Source of the DNA: Mastigias papua
Lineage: Eukaryota; Cnidaria; Scyphozoa; Rhizostomeae; Mastigiidae
DNA: 64,000 nt
Assembly (NCBI GenBank): GCA_964019165.1
Contig: OZ025277.1
Span: forward strand, 12,035,534 to 12,099,533
Direction of reading: 5' to 3'
Shown here: piece by piece, positions 11,601 to 23,175 of the stretch
How the letters are laid out: each line of letters starts with the position of its first letter
How positions within the stretch are numbered: the stretch's first letter is position 1
Position numbers and translations under genes: made by a program
Notes under the pieces: model-generated
Databases searched by the model: none
Told to the model about the DNA's origin: nothing
What the model saw: the letters and a program-made list of their open reading frames with translations, nothing else

Positions 11601-12229
11601 TTTTGCCATTAAAAACAGCTATGAATGATCACACAAACGACGGCGATTGAAATCTATTGTGCCATCCAAGGTAGGAAAGAACACGGGTCATCTGGTCCCT
11701 ACTTTGGATGGCATAATTTAGCATTTCATTGAAGAACAAGAATATAAGCACTAGATTTAGAACACAACAGAAAATTTAGCTGGGCACCATAGCAGTCAAT
11801 GAGGAAAGTTAAATGAAACTTTATGTGATAACCTTCAATTCAGAATGATACGTTTGACTATATGGTACAAGGCTACCCCACTACAGCTAACATAGATGGG
11901 GAAGAGAAGGAGCCACTGCAATTGAATGCTTGAGCATTCAATCATAACATTTTATTACTATGATGAATAATATTGTTGCTTCGAGAATTAATCTTTAGCA
12001 ATATCATTGAATCGTGGATTGCCAAAGAGGAGCAGTTCGCATATAGATTCAAAACTAGGAGTATCTAGCTCAAGACCAAGGATTTCTGAAAGCTGGTGGT
12101 AGAGTTCATTATGCACTTATTAAAAAATGTTTATTATTTTTCATACCTGTATTGAATGTGCACGGGCACTCACAGCTTCAAAATTGTACCGAAACCTTTG
12201 TTCTTTTAATGGACTAAATTTAGCTGACA
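8646..12229. other. Intergenic region with duplicated non-coding segments
   Basis: No convincing gene. It contains a G homopolymer at about 9985-9998, a C homopolymer at about 11081-11095, and a segment at about 11220-11500 paralogous to 16360-16610. A further segment near 11525-11580 is related to 21845-21900. The open frame at 9140-9562 lacks an ATG start and has no recognisable motif. Confidence 0.4.
11660..11713. repeat. Short inverted repeat (hairpin)
   Basis: TGCCATCCAAGGTAGG at 11660-11675 is mirrored by CCTACTTTGGATGGCA at 11698-11713 with one mismatch and a 22-base loop. It could be the remnant of a foldback element or simply a stable hairpin. Confidence 0.6.
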
Positions 12230-13530
12230 CGGAGCTTCGATAGGCATCTTAAGCCATACGCGTCACAAATTGCAAATGTTGACATTACATCTGGTTTTAA
12301 TTTTACAAGTAGCTTGTGTTTAAACTCATAAAGTGTTTGTGAATCGCGGCCATCTTTTCCCAAAAGATTCCATTCAAAAAGTACATATTGTAAGTATGTA
12401 TTGGAAAAAAGGAGTAGTTCCGGGAAAAACTGGATCGTATTGACAGGGATTTCTAAGAGAACATGACCGGCCACGAATAGCAGAAGATTTTTTAATCAGG
12501 TATGCTGGTTGATGGCTTTTCCATAAGTTGAAAAAGTGGTGCAAATGCCCAAACCACCTTCTATTGTAAAGATTTTCCCATCCTAACATAATGTCTTTGC
12601 AGAACGTACACGAGAAAGCACAGCTAGAGATCTTTTTCGTAGAGGAACACAGCAAAACTGATTAAGTTAAATTTAAAAATTCAAATATCGATCACACTTA
12701 GCACATGAGTAGTTAAATTAATTCTAAAAACGCTACACCTAGTTCATTGAGAAGCTTCTACCTACCAGTACCTCTCCATCTCATGTGACTGCAAGTTCTG
12801 CAGGGCACTGTATTTGCTCATCATGTTGCTGATCTGTTATATCTTGGCTCATACATGGGTCATATCTATGGTTTATAATATCGTCATAATCAAGAAAGGG
12901 CCTAGCATAGAGTTCATAGAACTGGTCAAGTGCATCACGGGCACGTACTTGTATAGAAATCTTATCATCCTTATTCCTTGCCTTGCCTTGGGAATTGCTT
13001 CATGAGTATGACCCTTTAAGTCTAGCTTTGAGTCAAGGATCATGCCAAGGTGTTTATGTTCAGATTTCCTCCCTATCTCATCGCTACCTTGATTCAAGGG
13101 TTGGTGGTGGGGTGGAACCTGTTTGGCAGAAAAAATTACTTCTTCGGTCTTTTCAACATTAAAATACATCTTCCACTGTCACGCCCATAGTCTAACCTTT
13201 TCAACAATCCAGCTCAAAAGCTGTTCTCGCTTCATCTCTTACTAGACAGAACTATGACCTATCATCTGCAAACATGTTGATGCCACAAATCATCTTTTCA
13301 ACAATGTCGTTTATGTAAATCAAAACGGAAAGAGGACCAAGAACAGATCCTTGCGGAACTCCAGATGTGTTGACTGCCTTTTCGGTACACTTTCGATTCA
13401 AACCAACTCTTTGCTTTTGACCAAGCAAGAAGCATTAAAAATTACAGTTCACAGGACATACCATTATTTTAAAGCTCATAAAAAGTTCATTCGTGCCACA
13501 CTTTATCGAATTTCCGTAACATATTTCCAC
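12230..13530 (-). pseudogene. Degraded LINE reverse transcriptase fragment
   Basis: Several minus-strand frames together read as the second half of a non-LTR retrotransposon polymerase. In order they show a KAFDKVWHE-like motif near 13510, NTSGVPQGSVLGPL near 13370, KTEEVIFSAK, then SEHKHLGMILDSKLDLKGH at about 13060. The C-terminal region follows with GWENLYNRRW near 12580 and a final LSKLRVS near 12236. The FADD catalytic motif, expected around 13265, is damaged, and stops and frameshifts are frequent. It resembles the nearly intact LINE at 51.6-55.4 kb in gene order and in the HKHLGxILDSKL motif, so it may be an old member of the same clade. It is not functional. Confidence 0.8.
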
Positions 13531-13975
13531 CTGAAGCAAAAGGACAACAGTCCGCAACACTGATAAGGTATTCTCTATGCTTTGATGCTGTACTTCATTT
13601 TCCTCACATCTCCATTGTCAAGTTGTTTCGTGTCGTGTGTATGTATATAGGCACAAATGTACAACGGGTTAAAAAAAATACGTAGTAAAAGTCTACAAAC
13701 AACTATCAGTTATATTACTTCTTTAATGAAGTACTTAGAATGATTGTGTAAATCTGTACCATTACAGACAACATGAGATTACTGTTAATGTGAAGCTAGC
13801 GCTCTAGCCGTAATGGAACTAAGTTTGGTAGCCGCCAATTGCCTCCATTTACTTATCCCAGCTTAAAGCTCCTCCATGCAAACTTCACTCTAGCTTGTCG
13901 GAACCAAGTTGATTACTCGTCGGTTGCCCTCCTGTATTTGTTTCAGTTGTGAAAATCATTTACGTAACGTTCATT
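13531..13975. other. 3' flank of a subfamily A receptor, duplicated
   Basis: This flank (GATAAGGTATTC, TTTCGTGTCGTGTG, CACAAATGTACAAC and following) is paralogous to 21.95-22.26, 55.46-55.79 and 63.2-63.45 kb. It shows that downstream DNA was duplicated together with the genes. No gene is seen. Confidence 0.5.
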
Positions 13976-14890
13976 CTAAATCGTTGCTATATGCACTCTC
14001 TCCTCTTTGATTTCAATCGTAACTGCATTGTTGCGACGCCTATCTTTTCTCCAGCAGCACTGCACAATGATATCCATTAGCATTCCTCTCATGCCTCTAT
14101 GTAAGAGGATGTAATTAACTGGCAGCGCTACGTAATAACAGTTATTCACCATTATTCCAATATTAACGATGATTTCCGACTTTGTGTTATCAATAAAATG
14201 CCCTGCTATTGCAATAACAACATCTGGTATAAGAACAAGAAATGCAAATGAGACAATGATTGCTGTGGAAACAAGACGTGCTTGCTTGCCTCCACTCTGT
14301 AATTGCTGATTATTTGCCGAGATATTAATCAGGTTTCTATGTCTCATGCGTATTCTCCAATATATGTAGCAATATGTGTACAGGATGAACAGCAAAAGCA
14401 AACAGTCCATAACTGTGATAATTAAAGAGAAAGCAGAAAGATATGTTCTTTTTGTTAGCAATTTAATTATTGAGAAACCCACTGCCCATGATAACCAACT
14501 GACTGCCAATGCTATGTTGATTCTCCTTTTCGAAGCAACATTCCTGTGTCTCAAACTGTACTTTATGGAAAATAATCTATCAAATGTCAACATGGCAATG
14601 ATTAAGAGAAAAATTATACGAGACGAAACCAAAATTGGTAAGTCCCATTTCATAATCCCGTCACTGTAAGCCATATTAGACAAAACTGAAATCCAATAAG
14701 CTAAAATAGCACTCCCAATCAATACCTGAAGGATGCTTAAATGCAGTATGATCAGACTTTGATTTGTTCGTCGAGCTCCTTGTTTGCCAATGAGACAGAT
14801 TCCAATGATGTTAAGTACGAATGATAAGCTCACAATGACAATAGAGATGTAGGAAATGACGATGTGTTCGGTCTGCTGCATGAACTCCAT
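13976..14890 (-). CDS. Rhodopsin-like seven-transmembrane receptor, subfamily A
   Basis: A single-exon receptor of about 304 residues. The open frame reaches 14947 but begins with GTG. The ATG at 14888-14890 (MEFMQQTEH) aligns with relatives and has a good context (AAG before, G after). Another in-frame ATG at 14905 has a poor context. TM1 ends ILNIIGICLI and TM2 has [11 protein letters not shown] with Gln where Asp is usual. DRLFSIKYSLRHR follows TM3, Trp marks TM4, and loop 3 is RIRMRHRNL. TM6 has LVLIPDVV, and TM7 has NNCYYVALPVNY then LLHRGMRG. The tail has QCCWRK. No TM3/ECL2 cysteine pair is present. Probably an orphan G-protein-coupled receptor of the plasma membrane; the ligand cannot be inferred. 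Confidence 0.9.
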   Translation of the reverse strand: MEFMQQTEHIVISYISIVIVSLSFVLNIIGICLIGKQGARRTNQSLIILHLSILQVLIGSAILAYWISVLSNMAYSDGIMKWDLPILVSSRIIFLLIIAMLTFDRLFSIKYSLRHRNVASKRRINIALAVSWLSWAVGFSIIKLLTKRTYLSAFSLIITVMDCLLLLFILYTYCYIYWRIRMRHRNLINISANNQQLQSGGKQARLVSTAIIVSFAFLVLIPDVVIAIAGHFIDNTKSEIIVNIGIMVNNCYYVALPVNYILLHRGMRGMLMDIIVQCCWRKDRRRNNAVTIEIKEERVHIATI

Positions 14891-15400
14891 CTTGCCTTTT
14901 GTCATAAACTTTTCAAATACGACGTTGGGTGCACTTCTAAGATCCACTTTCAGTAGTTGATACGGTTACGTTGGAATATGTGATATAGCTAATCACTTAT
15001 TTTTTATACCTCCTAAACAGAGCAGGTCCATATGTATCGGTGACCATATGTCCATATGTATATGCAATAGTGGCAGATTTCTTTTTTTTCTGTGAGAAAG
15101 AACCTGCAAATAATATCGACCACTATCTTGTAAAACATGCAATTTGTGTGAACAGTTTATTGTCTTTGCTGATTATCATCGAGTTGGTATTCACGTGTTT
15201 CATTTGTGCTGCCTTTACCGTATTGAACTTTATAATGCAATTGGAACCAAAAAGTCACTGTCCGACAGTAAATTGGTTGTAAACACTGAGCTAGGTTTAG
15301 GGCAAATATTTAAATCAAAGATTATGACAGAAGTGCACTAATTATGCTTCCTTCCTTTCATTTGAAATTCAGCTGCTAGGAAAAAAAGCCTTTCAGTTTT
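14891..15400 (-). promoter_or_regulatory. 5' flank of the 13976 receptor with the subfamily A conserved block
   Basis: From about 15040 to 15400 the sequence matches the upstream flanks of the receptors at 22.3, 36.6 and 55.8 kb. Shared pieces include GAACCTGC, ACCATCGA-like and GGTATTCACGTGTTTCA motifs, AACACTGAGCTAG and a CAAATATTT tract. Retention across copies suggests promoter or leader function, though shared ancestry alone could also explain it. Confidence 0.4.
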
Positions 15401-17087
15401 ATTCAATTTCAATTTTATTTATTTCAAAAGGCATAATTAATATCAAATGGATGTGCAAAAGAGCACTAATTTACAATATGTCCTGATTAAAACGCGAATC
15501 GACAAGGGTGCTACTTAGAATACTCTTTAAATTTCATAATGAGAAAAGATTTAAGAAGCTATATAAATTAAAAAGGAATTATATCAAAAAGGTGAGTTAG
15601 ATTATCTGAATAAGACATTATAAAGGTTAAATTCATAATACATAACAAAAGAAAAACTGTTGCCCGAAAAACGTCAGCACTCTGTTTTTACAATCATGCC
15701 TTTTACGTAGTGCAGTCACTGGCTTTATTTCTTCTAAACCAGACCTATTGTTCTTCTTGCTATTAATGGTATGGTAGGAAGCTACAATACGGCTGAAGTG
15801 CCACATACCTCGTAGGAGCTTTGTAGTATATAACTTTTTAATTTTTGTAAGTAGTTTTTGAAGGGTCAATTGTAAAACAGTATTTAAACTGAATTTGTAC
15901 CCTGGTAAATAATTTTAAAATGAAAAAATGAAATGAAAAAGGAGCCCATGACGTCATCTTCCCACTTTTTTGCGAGCCTTCTACATTTCTTGCTCAGATC
16001 AAAAGTCATGAACGTGAATTGGAGATGGGCAAGGGCGTTTGTCTTTCCACGGCTAATTTGCAAGTTCATTGGATGGGCTTTAGGGGAAACTGAGAGGGGC
16101 AAGCCCAGCTCCAGCGTTAATCCTTTGCACTTTTAAAATTCCAGGATATCATCCCACAAAGGAAACATGCTTGTTTGCTATGCCAGGGACACCGGAGCAT
16201 AATTTTGAGTGAGGGGCTGGGGGATGAGTTGCAAGTCCATATGGAAGTATGCAGCAATGGCGGTAGTAGTTAGGCAGTATGGGGTACAATACATTAGCAG
16301 AAAAGTGGGGAGCTGCAGCCCTCCAGTCCCCCCGGCTCCCCGGATTATTTGCATGGACCCTTTGCTGGTTTTGATTGTCGTTAAACCAGGAGTTACTGGT
16401 GCCCAGTAAAAGTTGTTTTATCTACACATGCAAACGAATACGATTGCGAACTTCAAGATATTGCTTGGCGATAGAGTCAACATTGTTATTTATCAATATA
16501 TGCTAAGAGTGAACATCTATATACAATCTACTTCAACTTTATCTTTAAGTTAACCGCAAAGTTTGTGACCTATCAAGCCCATTAAACCATCAAATAACAT
16601 GGGCATTGCATAAGCTCTATTGATTGGAAAGAAAAACTGCTGATCTACAGTTCACGCTGCATTTACCTGAGAATCAAGCGGAAGCAGTCGAAAATTCTAA
16701 CCGATTGTTTGGTGGAAAGTCATTAGGATAGAGACATCAGACATTTCTCCTCAATTGTACATGTTATCTGACGTTAAACTACGGATCCAAAGCCTAGATG
16801 CGGCTTGCAACGTAGCGTATATTAGCTGAAAAAATTAGATATAACAGCCTACTCAAAACAAAGTAAACAAAATCTAACATTAATATATAACACACATAAG
16901 ATAGTTATTTTGAAACAATCAACTGGAGACTATGTAGAGACAGCATTCAATAGTAAATGTTATAGATTAGATACAGATGTTTGTGCAACCAAACAAGCTT
17001 AAAACCTGAATTAGAACAAGAAATCCTATTAGCCAATTGCTTCCGCTAGCTAGTTTTGTTCCTTAGACCTTCCATGTGACATTTATG
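15401..17087. other. Intergenic with duplicated segments
   Basis: 16360-16610 is paralogous to 11270-11500. No gene or bounded element is seen; the small open frames at 15.6-16.4 kb look fortuitous. Confidence 0.35.
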
Positions 17088-18008
17088 CTAAACTTTTGCC
17101 TCTTGGACTCTCTCCTCTGTGACTGCAATCACATTTGCATTACCAGGCATAGCGGTTTTGCTGCTACAGCATCTCACAACGCTTTCCATTAAGGTTCTCC
17201 TCATTTCTCTATGCGTAAATATATATATCAACGGTAGTGCTACATAGTAGAAAGTGTCCATCATATATGCAATTAGCAAAATTATTTCCAAACCTTCTCC
17301 TTTTATAAGCGAATCTAACATGGAGTCGGTAAAGTCTGGAAGAACAACCAAAACAATGTATGAGAAAATGATTATAGTGGAAACGCGAAGAGCTTGTTTG
17401 TTCCAGTGCTGCACCTGTTGTGGGTTTGCAGAACTGTATCTCAAAATCTTCTGCCTCTTGCGCATTCTCCAAAATATATAGGAATATGTGTACAGAATAA
17501 AGCACAGAAGCAAACCCTCAAGAACTGGGATAGCTATTACCCTGAGGACATGAAGATACGTGTCTATTTTTAATGACTTAAAAATTGAACAGCCGGCAAT
17601 CCATGAGATCCAAATAGCAAGTAAAGCCAGTTTCACCAACCTCTTTGGAACAATGACCGTGTACCTTAAACTGTACTTTATGGCAAGTAGTCTGTCAGCT
17701 GTAAGCATGGTAATGACGAAAATTATTGTTATCCGAGTGGAGACCCATAATGGTATGGTCCAACTTACTAATCTATTTGACCAAACCCCATGCTTCAAGG
17801 CGGAGATCCAGTAGATATGCGCACCAATGGAAATAGGTATTTGAATCATGCTTAAATTTAATATGATAAGACTTTGATGTGTTCGTTGAGAATCCAGTTT
17901 ACGAATGAGATACATCCCAATCATGTTCAATATCAATGCAAATGCGGCGATTATAATAGAGGCATATGGAATTGCAATATGGTAGTGGTTATTTTGTGTT
18001 GGTGCCAT
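17088..18008 (-). CDS. Rhodopsin-like seven-transmembrane receptor, subfamily B
   Basis: An intact single-exon receptor of 306 residues starting MAPTQ at the family-aligned ATG. Its closest relative in the window is the gene at 28786-29706: both have ISTRITIIF before TM3, KQALRVST before TM6 and extensive upstream similarity. Landmarks are ILNMIGMYLI in TM1, LNLSMIQIP in TM2 (Gln at 2.50), [21 protein letters not shown] in TM4, RMRKRQK in loop 3, VVLPDF in TM6, and DTFYYVALPLIYIF in TM7 followed by HREMRRTL. A CC pair before the tail is likely palmitoylated. The C-terminus varies between copies. Predicted plasma-membrane GPCR, ligand unknown. Confidence 0.9.
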   Translation of the reverse strand: MAPTQNNHYHIAIPYASIIIAAFALILNMIGMYLIRKLDSQRTHQSLIILNLSMIQIPISIGAHIYWISALKHGVWSNRLVSWTIPLWVSTRITIIFVITMLTADRLLAIKYSLRYTVIVPKRLVKLALLAIWISWIAGCSIFKSLKIDTYLHVLRVIAIPVLEGLLLCFILYTYSYIFWRMRKRQKILRYSSANPQQVQHWNKQALRVSTIIIFSYIVLVVLPDFTDSMLDSLIKGEGLEIILLIAYMMDTFYYVALPLIYIFTHREMRRTLMESVVRCCSSKTAMPGNANVIAVTEERVQEAKV

Positions 18009-18932
18009 TAGCCTTACTTCTGTCGATTGACCTCGCTAGTGTGAATTTGTATTACCTGTGATGAATTATCTGATAGACTATTCTGCCTTGAAGTATCCAC
18101 AATTATAGTAGCTCTTGTGATACATTCACAGCCTGACAGGTTAAAATCATAGAGTTGTATGTCATAACCATAGTAGCATTTTTATCCAGTCTTTACTTTC
18201 CCTACTTCACCAGCCTGAGGGGAAGACTGTCATGTTTTCTGTGCGAGATAACCTTTCAATATTAGCACTTATAGCTTTATGTACGCCAAACTGAAATATT
18301 TTTCATGCAATATTTACCTTGTCGATTATCATCATACGAATATCTGGTGGTATAATTCAGGTTGCCTTTACTGCAGGTGCAATTGAACCCAGTCAAAATT
18401 TTTAATCAACTGTTGGCTAGTAGAAGTGTATGTTTTGCCTCGTAGCTTGTAATTCAGTTGGAAGATTTCGATTGATCCCATAACAAAAGGAAATTACTGC
18501 GCAGCTATGGAGTATCTCATGCCAAATTGTAAGGAAAATGTACAATTGCACATTTCGTTCGTTCGAAGTAGGAGTGAAAGGATGGAGCACTTAGGCTATG
18601 TTTTCTACCTACGACGTTTATTTTCACTTTTGATATGACCGACGCCAGTTTTCTTCAAAGCTAATTGGGTGAAAATTTGCTTAGTGTGATTGCTACCGAA
18701 ATTGGCACCTCCAACAGTAACTTTTGCTACACAGGTCATGTGAGCACACTTTTCAGGAGCTAAGAGGTTTTTATCACTGCACATATTAACTGCTGATCAC
18801 TGCAGAAAACCATTTTGTCACTGCAAAAATTGGCTATGACTGCACAATAAAAATAGGTATGTGCATCCACTAAGAAAAAGAAACATCAAATTTAAGCGCC
18901 CTATGCCCATCCTGCATCTCTATCTGAGAACT
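18009..18932 (-). promoter_or_regulatory. 5' flank of the 17088 receptor, duplicated
   Basis: Closely paralogous to 29.71-31.14 kb upstream of the 28786 gene, including TGTGCGAGATA and the GGTGGTATAATTCAGGTTG block followed by CTTTACTGCAGG at about 18350-18395. The copy upstream of 28786 carries an inverted-repeat element that is absent here, so this copy shows the uninterrupted arrangement. Confidence 0.45.
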
Positions 18933-19108
18933 GTAGTAAAGTAAATTAAGTCAAATTCGCATTACTAAGCCCTTTATCTATCCTGCTACAATATTTCAGG
19001 CCTCTTTCCATCATCATCCCCTCACGTTCTTTGGTGTAGAAAGGTAACAAGTCAGTGGTAGTGTTAAAGAGCAACAGTTGATCAGCATCTCTGTAGTATA
19101 AACAATGT
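18933..19108 (-). pseudogene. Receptor relic, TM7 region, truncated by tandem repeat
   Basis: A very degraded piece of the receptor family. The minus strand reads as a distorted LPLTC...L..P..VR where paralogues have LPVTYIFLHRDMRR, and adjacent bases match the relic at 31590-31770. It is cut at GTATTCAAG, where the 167-base tandem repeat starts. It is recognisable mainly by alignment to its duplicate near 31.6 kb. Confidence 0.6.
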
Positions 19109-19613
19109 ATTCAAGAGCTTCAGTCTGAACATTTAATATTCTCCACGATTAAGATATGTTATGATTAAAAAGAGTCTCATTGTAGAAGGATGACTTTAAA
19201 GTGGGAAACTGGTATATGAGCAGTAAAATAAACAATTTTTGCCAATACTGATTTATAAGTAGTGAGTAAATCTTGTATTCAAGAGCTTCAGTTGAACATT
19301 TAATATTCTCCACGATTAATATATGTTATGATTAAAAAGAGTCTCATTGTAGAAGGATGACTTTAAAGTGGGAAACTGGTATATGAGCAGTAAAATAAAC
19401 AATTTTTGCCAATACTGATTTATAAGTAGTGAATAAATCTTGTATTCAAGAGCTTCAGTTGAATATTTAATATTCTCCACGATTAATATATGTTATGATT
19501 AAAAAGAGTCTCATTGTAGAAGGATGACTTTAAAGTGGGAAACTGGTATATGAGCAGTAAAATAAACAATTTTTGCCAATACTGATTTATAAGTAGTGAA
19601 TAAATCTTGTATT
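19107..19613. repeat. Tandem repeat, three units of about 167 bp
   Basis: Units begin at GTATTCAAGAGCTTCAG at about 19107, 19275 and 19442. They differ by only a few bases, such as an extra C in the first unit and GAACATT versus GAATATT. The near identity points to recent unequal exchange or slippage. The first unit begins inside a receptor relic. Confidence 0.9.
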
Positions 19614-20207
19614 TCTCTAATACTTTCTTTTAGCAAGCAAATGCTTCTATGCTTGCATGCAGCCCTTCCTTAGTGTAAGCTGGTCACGCGTTCAGTCGTG
19701 CAGACTGGCTTGTGAAGGAGTAAGGGCAAGAAACGTGTTATTCAAGACTGAAATTTAGGCCTTTTTAACCTTTAGTGGAAAATAGAATGGCCGTTAATAA
19801 TAATAGTTAAGAGCTTTAGTGAATCCAAACAAGTTGGGAGCGATAGGAAGGCGGAATTGAATATCCATTATAAGCTAAAATAATTCAAATTTCTTTACTT
19901 CCTTGCTATAATACAGAGTCATTGATATGAGAAGTTGAATAGAATGTTAATTAACTCTAGACAGCAAGCTTTTATTATTTTTTAAATTGTTTTGATGAGA
20001 ATGGATATCTATATACCTGTTCCGGAGCCTGCATGCACTTGATTGGCATAAATTAGAAATTGATGTTAATTTAAAATGTGTATAACTGATATCCGATATG
20101 ATCATAACTAATATCCGATCTGATGTTGATATCACGAAATGGCTACAAAACAGGTTGGTAATGCTTTCCTTACTCAAGGTCAAACATAATGCTAAAAAAT
20201 GTTTATA
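19614..20207. other. Intergenic
   Basis: 19.62-19.68 kb resembles 62.45-62.51 kb (GTGCAGCCCTTTCTTAGTGTAA type sequence), part of a larger duplicated tract. No gene is seen. Confidence 0.35.
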
Positions 20208-20215
20208 CTGTATAG

Positions 20216-20790
20216 CAGGGGTGTCAAAGTCAAATGGACGGAGGGCGAAATAAACAATTTAGCTACAAGCTGATGACCAGACTGATGGAATGTTCACTAA
20301 AAAATTTTAATATGAGGGCATATAATGAAGTGAATCAAATTGAAACTATTGAAAACCCAACAAATATATTACAACATGATCGGATATGAATGTTTTCTTA
20401 TTGTAATATGATGTTAGTTTGTATAGAGGAAGTTGTATAGTTTGTTAATGTTAGTATAGAGGAAATTGTGGCAAAGTGTTTTTCTTGAAGAAGGAAATAA
20501 TATACACGTAATGAGTGAATGAATGGAGAAAGGAGAACAATAATGGAATCGCTACAGGTATCTGAAAGTAAAATTTTACTTTTGTTTTAAAGACTGTTGA
20601 TAATAATGGAATGAAGCCGCCTCCTGCTCGGTGGAAAACCGTTGCATTGTGGGAAGTGTAGTATTTGTGCGTGTAAAACATCTGCAGGTTGCTGGCTTGT
20701 TACGGCCCGCGGGCCGGTTCTAATAACAAATCAATATCATGCCGGGGACCATGGAAAACCTTCTCGCGGGCCACGACTCTGATATATGTG
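20216..20790 (+). mobile_element. Non-autonomous hAT-like DNA transposon
   Basis: A 575-bp element flanked by the perfect 8-bp target duplication CTGTATAG (20208-20215 and 20791-20798). It starts CAGGGGTGTCAAAGTC. The other end, read inward from the right, is CACATATATCAGAGTCGTGG, which matches imperfectly. The CAGGGGTGTCAAA start, the GC-rich GCGGGCC sequences near the right end and the 8-bp duplication are typical of hAT elements. There is no transposase. A paralogous region near 62.80 kb reads CTGCATAG then TCACTTC without the insert. Confidence 0.85.
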
Positions 20791-22263
20791 CTGTATAGTC
20801 ACTTCTTGCAATAAGAGGATATGGAACATGAGGTGAGCAATAACTATAGATGAATGAGATAGAAATGAGGCACAATATGTCATCTATCAATAATATGAAT
20901 TTACTGCCTACCAGTTACAATCATCGAAGCTCGTCGCGAAGGATGGCATGGGGCATCACTTCCCCTCCTGGGCAAGCCATTCTTTGGCAAAACGTACCTT
21001 TTTGTTGGCAAATTCTATGATTTTTGCTAAACAATACGGCCTGTCGGCACATTTTCTAACATTCATAGGTATCCCCAATAGGTACCTAATATGTTGTTGG
21101 CAATATTAGAAGTTTATATTAAGCTATCAGCTGCGCAATCAGAAATCCTAGCCATTTCTTGTAATCCACGGCCACGTCATCGACAAATTTCTACATCACC
21201 CCTTACAAGTATTATCATCACGACGGCCTTGCAATCTTAAGGTGACTATAAACATCTACGTACATTTAAGCTACCTTTATTTTTCTTCTCTCTTTCACTA
21301 CAGGACATTTATTGTCGAGCACTGCATTTTGAATTTTTTGTGCCTTCTTATTTAAGATACTGTTTTCCTTTTAAAGGGCGAGTCCTAGCTTTTTATGCAA
21401 GTATAGGTTGCATTTTATAGATACCCATTTGAAACCATGCCCCTTGCAAGTTCATATTTCACACCATCTGTACTTAGATATCTAAATCTGGAAGAGCATC
21501 ATATTTACTTATAGCGCCTACAAATGAAATGATAAAGGACACATTATACTAAGTCAAGATTAAATGGTTGGCACCTTGGAGCAGCTTTTCCATGTGATGG
21601 TTTGTATCGCGCGGCGAAGGGATTAAAAATAAGTCGTCGTATTCCTTCGGTCCTGCTTTCTAGGATGCATCATTGAACAGTATTGTGACCTTTTATTCTA
21701 GAAAGCATCAATGCTAATCATCACCATGATATCTAGAATGCATCGTTGCATAGATAATTATTATACACTTGGGGAGAGAGGCACCAAGGTCTTGTTTGCA
21801 GTATAACTGAAGCATTACTACATCTTTTTATTCAAATCACATTGCATTTTGACAAAGGCAAGAGCATGATTATATGGCTATAGCTTTCGATACAGCCATG
21901 AATAAAGAGCTCCTTCCCGAAGCAACAGGGCAACAATCCACAACATTGATCATTGATAAGGTATCTTTTGTGGTTTGACGCTCCAATTTACTTTCTTGTT
22001 ATGCCAAATGTCATATTGTTTCATGTCATACATATGCATATATGCACAAATGTACGATTCGTCTAACAAAAATGTATCAGTGATCTTTCTTATTTAATGG
22101 TCTACCTAATGGAATGCTGGTGTAGACATGCAATATTACAACTGATATGAGGTTATTCTTAGTATAAAGTTAGCGCTCGAGTTGTATTTGAGACAAGTTC
22201 ATTACTCGCTAGTTTCCCATTTTCACTTGTTGTATTTTCACTTCCTTACATACAACGTTCATT
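20791..22263. other. Intergenic, duplicated relative to 62.8-63.4 kb and other flanks
   Basis: 20.80-20.94 kb matches 62.81-62.94 kb. 21.84-22.26 kb is the shared 3' flank of subfamily A receptors. No gene is seen. Confidence 0.4.
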
Positions 22264-23175
22264 CTACATCGTTGAAACCTGCTTTCTCTCTTCATTGACT
22301 GCAATTGCAACTGCATTGTTGCGCCTCTTATCTGTTCCGCAACAGCATTTCACAATGTTGTGCATTAACATTCTTCTTATGTCTCTATGTAAAAAGATGT
22401 ACGTCACTGGTAGTGTTACGTAATAGCAGTTATTCATCATAATCCCAGTATAGGCGATGATGTCTGACTCTTTACTCTCCGTAAGATTCCCTGCTATAGC
22501 AACAACAACATCTGGTATAAGAACAAGTAATGCAAATGAGACAATAATTGCAGTAGAAACACGAAGTGCTTGCTTGCCCCCAATCTGTGTCGGTTGGCAA
22601 TTGGTTGAAATATTAATCAGGTGTCTGGGTCTCATACGTATTCTCCAGTATATGTAACAATATGTGTACAGGATGAATACCAAAAGCAAACAGTCCATGA
22701 ATGGCAGAACAATTGTAAAGAAAATTGCAAGATATATGTATTTTCCTAGTAATTTAATGATTGAGAAACTCACTGCCCATGATAACCAACTGATGGCCAA
22801 TGCTACATTCACTCTCCTTTTTGAAGCAACACCCCTGTGCCTTAAGCTGTACTTAATGGAAAATAATCTATCAAATGTCAACATGGCAATGATACAAAGG
22901 AAAGGTATACGAGATGAGATCAAAATTGGTACGTTCCATTTCATAGTTCCGTCACTGTTATCAACTTTAATCAAAACTGAAATCCAATAAGCGAGGAGGC
23001 CAATTAGAATCAATACCTGAAGGATGCTTAAATGCAGTATGATCAGACTTTGATTTGTTCGCCGAGCTCCTTGTTTGCGAATGAAGTAGATTCCAAAGAT
23101 GTTAAGCACGAATGATAAGCCCACAATGACAAGAGAAATGTAGGAAATGACGAAGAGGTGTTGTGTCTGTTGCAT
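22264..23175 (-). CDS. Rhodopsin-like seven-transmembrane receptor, subfamily A
   Basis: A single-exon receptor of 303 residues. The open frame extends three codons upstream to a GTG, where relatives have ATG. The first ATG (23173-23175, MQQTQHLF) is the likely start. TM1 has VLNIFGIYFIRKQGARRTNQ. TM2 has LHLSILQ with Gln at 2.50. DRLFSIKYSLRHR, Trp in TM4, RIRMRPRHL in loop 3, LVLIPDVV in TM6 and YYVTLPVTYIFLHRD in TM7 are all present. A predicted extracellular NLT glycosylation site lies in loop 3 (GNLTESKE). Three Cys (KCCCG) precede the tail. The TM3/ECL2 disulfide cysteines are missing. Ligand unknown. Confidence 0.9.
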   Translation of the reverse strand: MQQTQHLFVISYISLVIVGLSFVLNIFGIYFIRKQGARRTNQSLIILHLSILQVLILIGLLAYWISVLIKVDNSDGTMKWNVPILISSRIPFLCIIAMLTFDRLFSIKYSLRHRGVASKRRVNVALAISWLSWAVSFSIIKLLGKYIYLAIFFTIVLPFMDCLLLVFILYTYCYIYWRIRMRPRHLINISTNCQPTQIGGKQALRVSTAIIVSFALLVLIPDVVVAIAGNLTESKESDIIAYTGIMMNNCYYVTLPVTYIFLHRDIRRMLMHNIVKCCCGTDKRRNNAVAIAVNEERKQVSTM

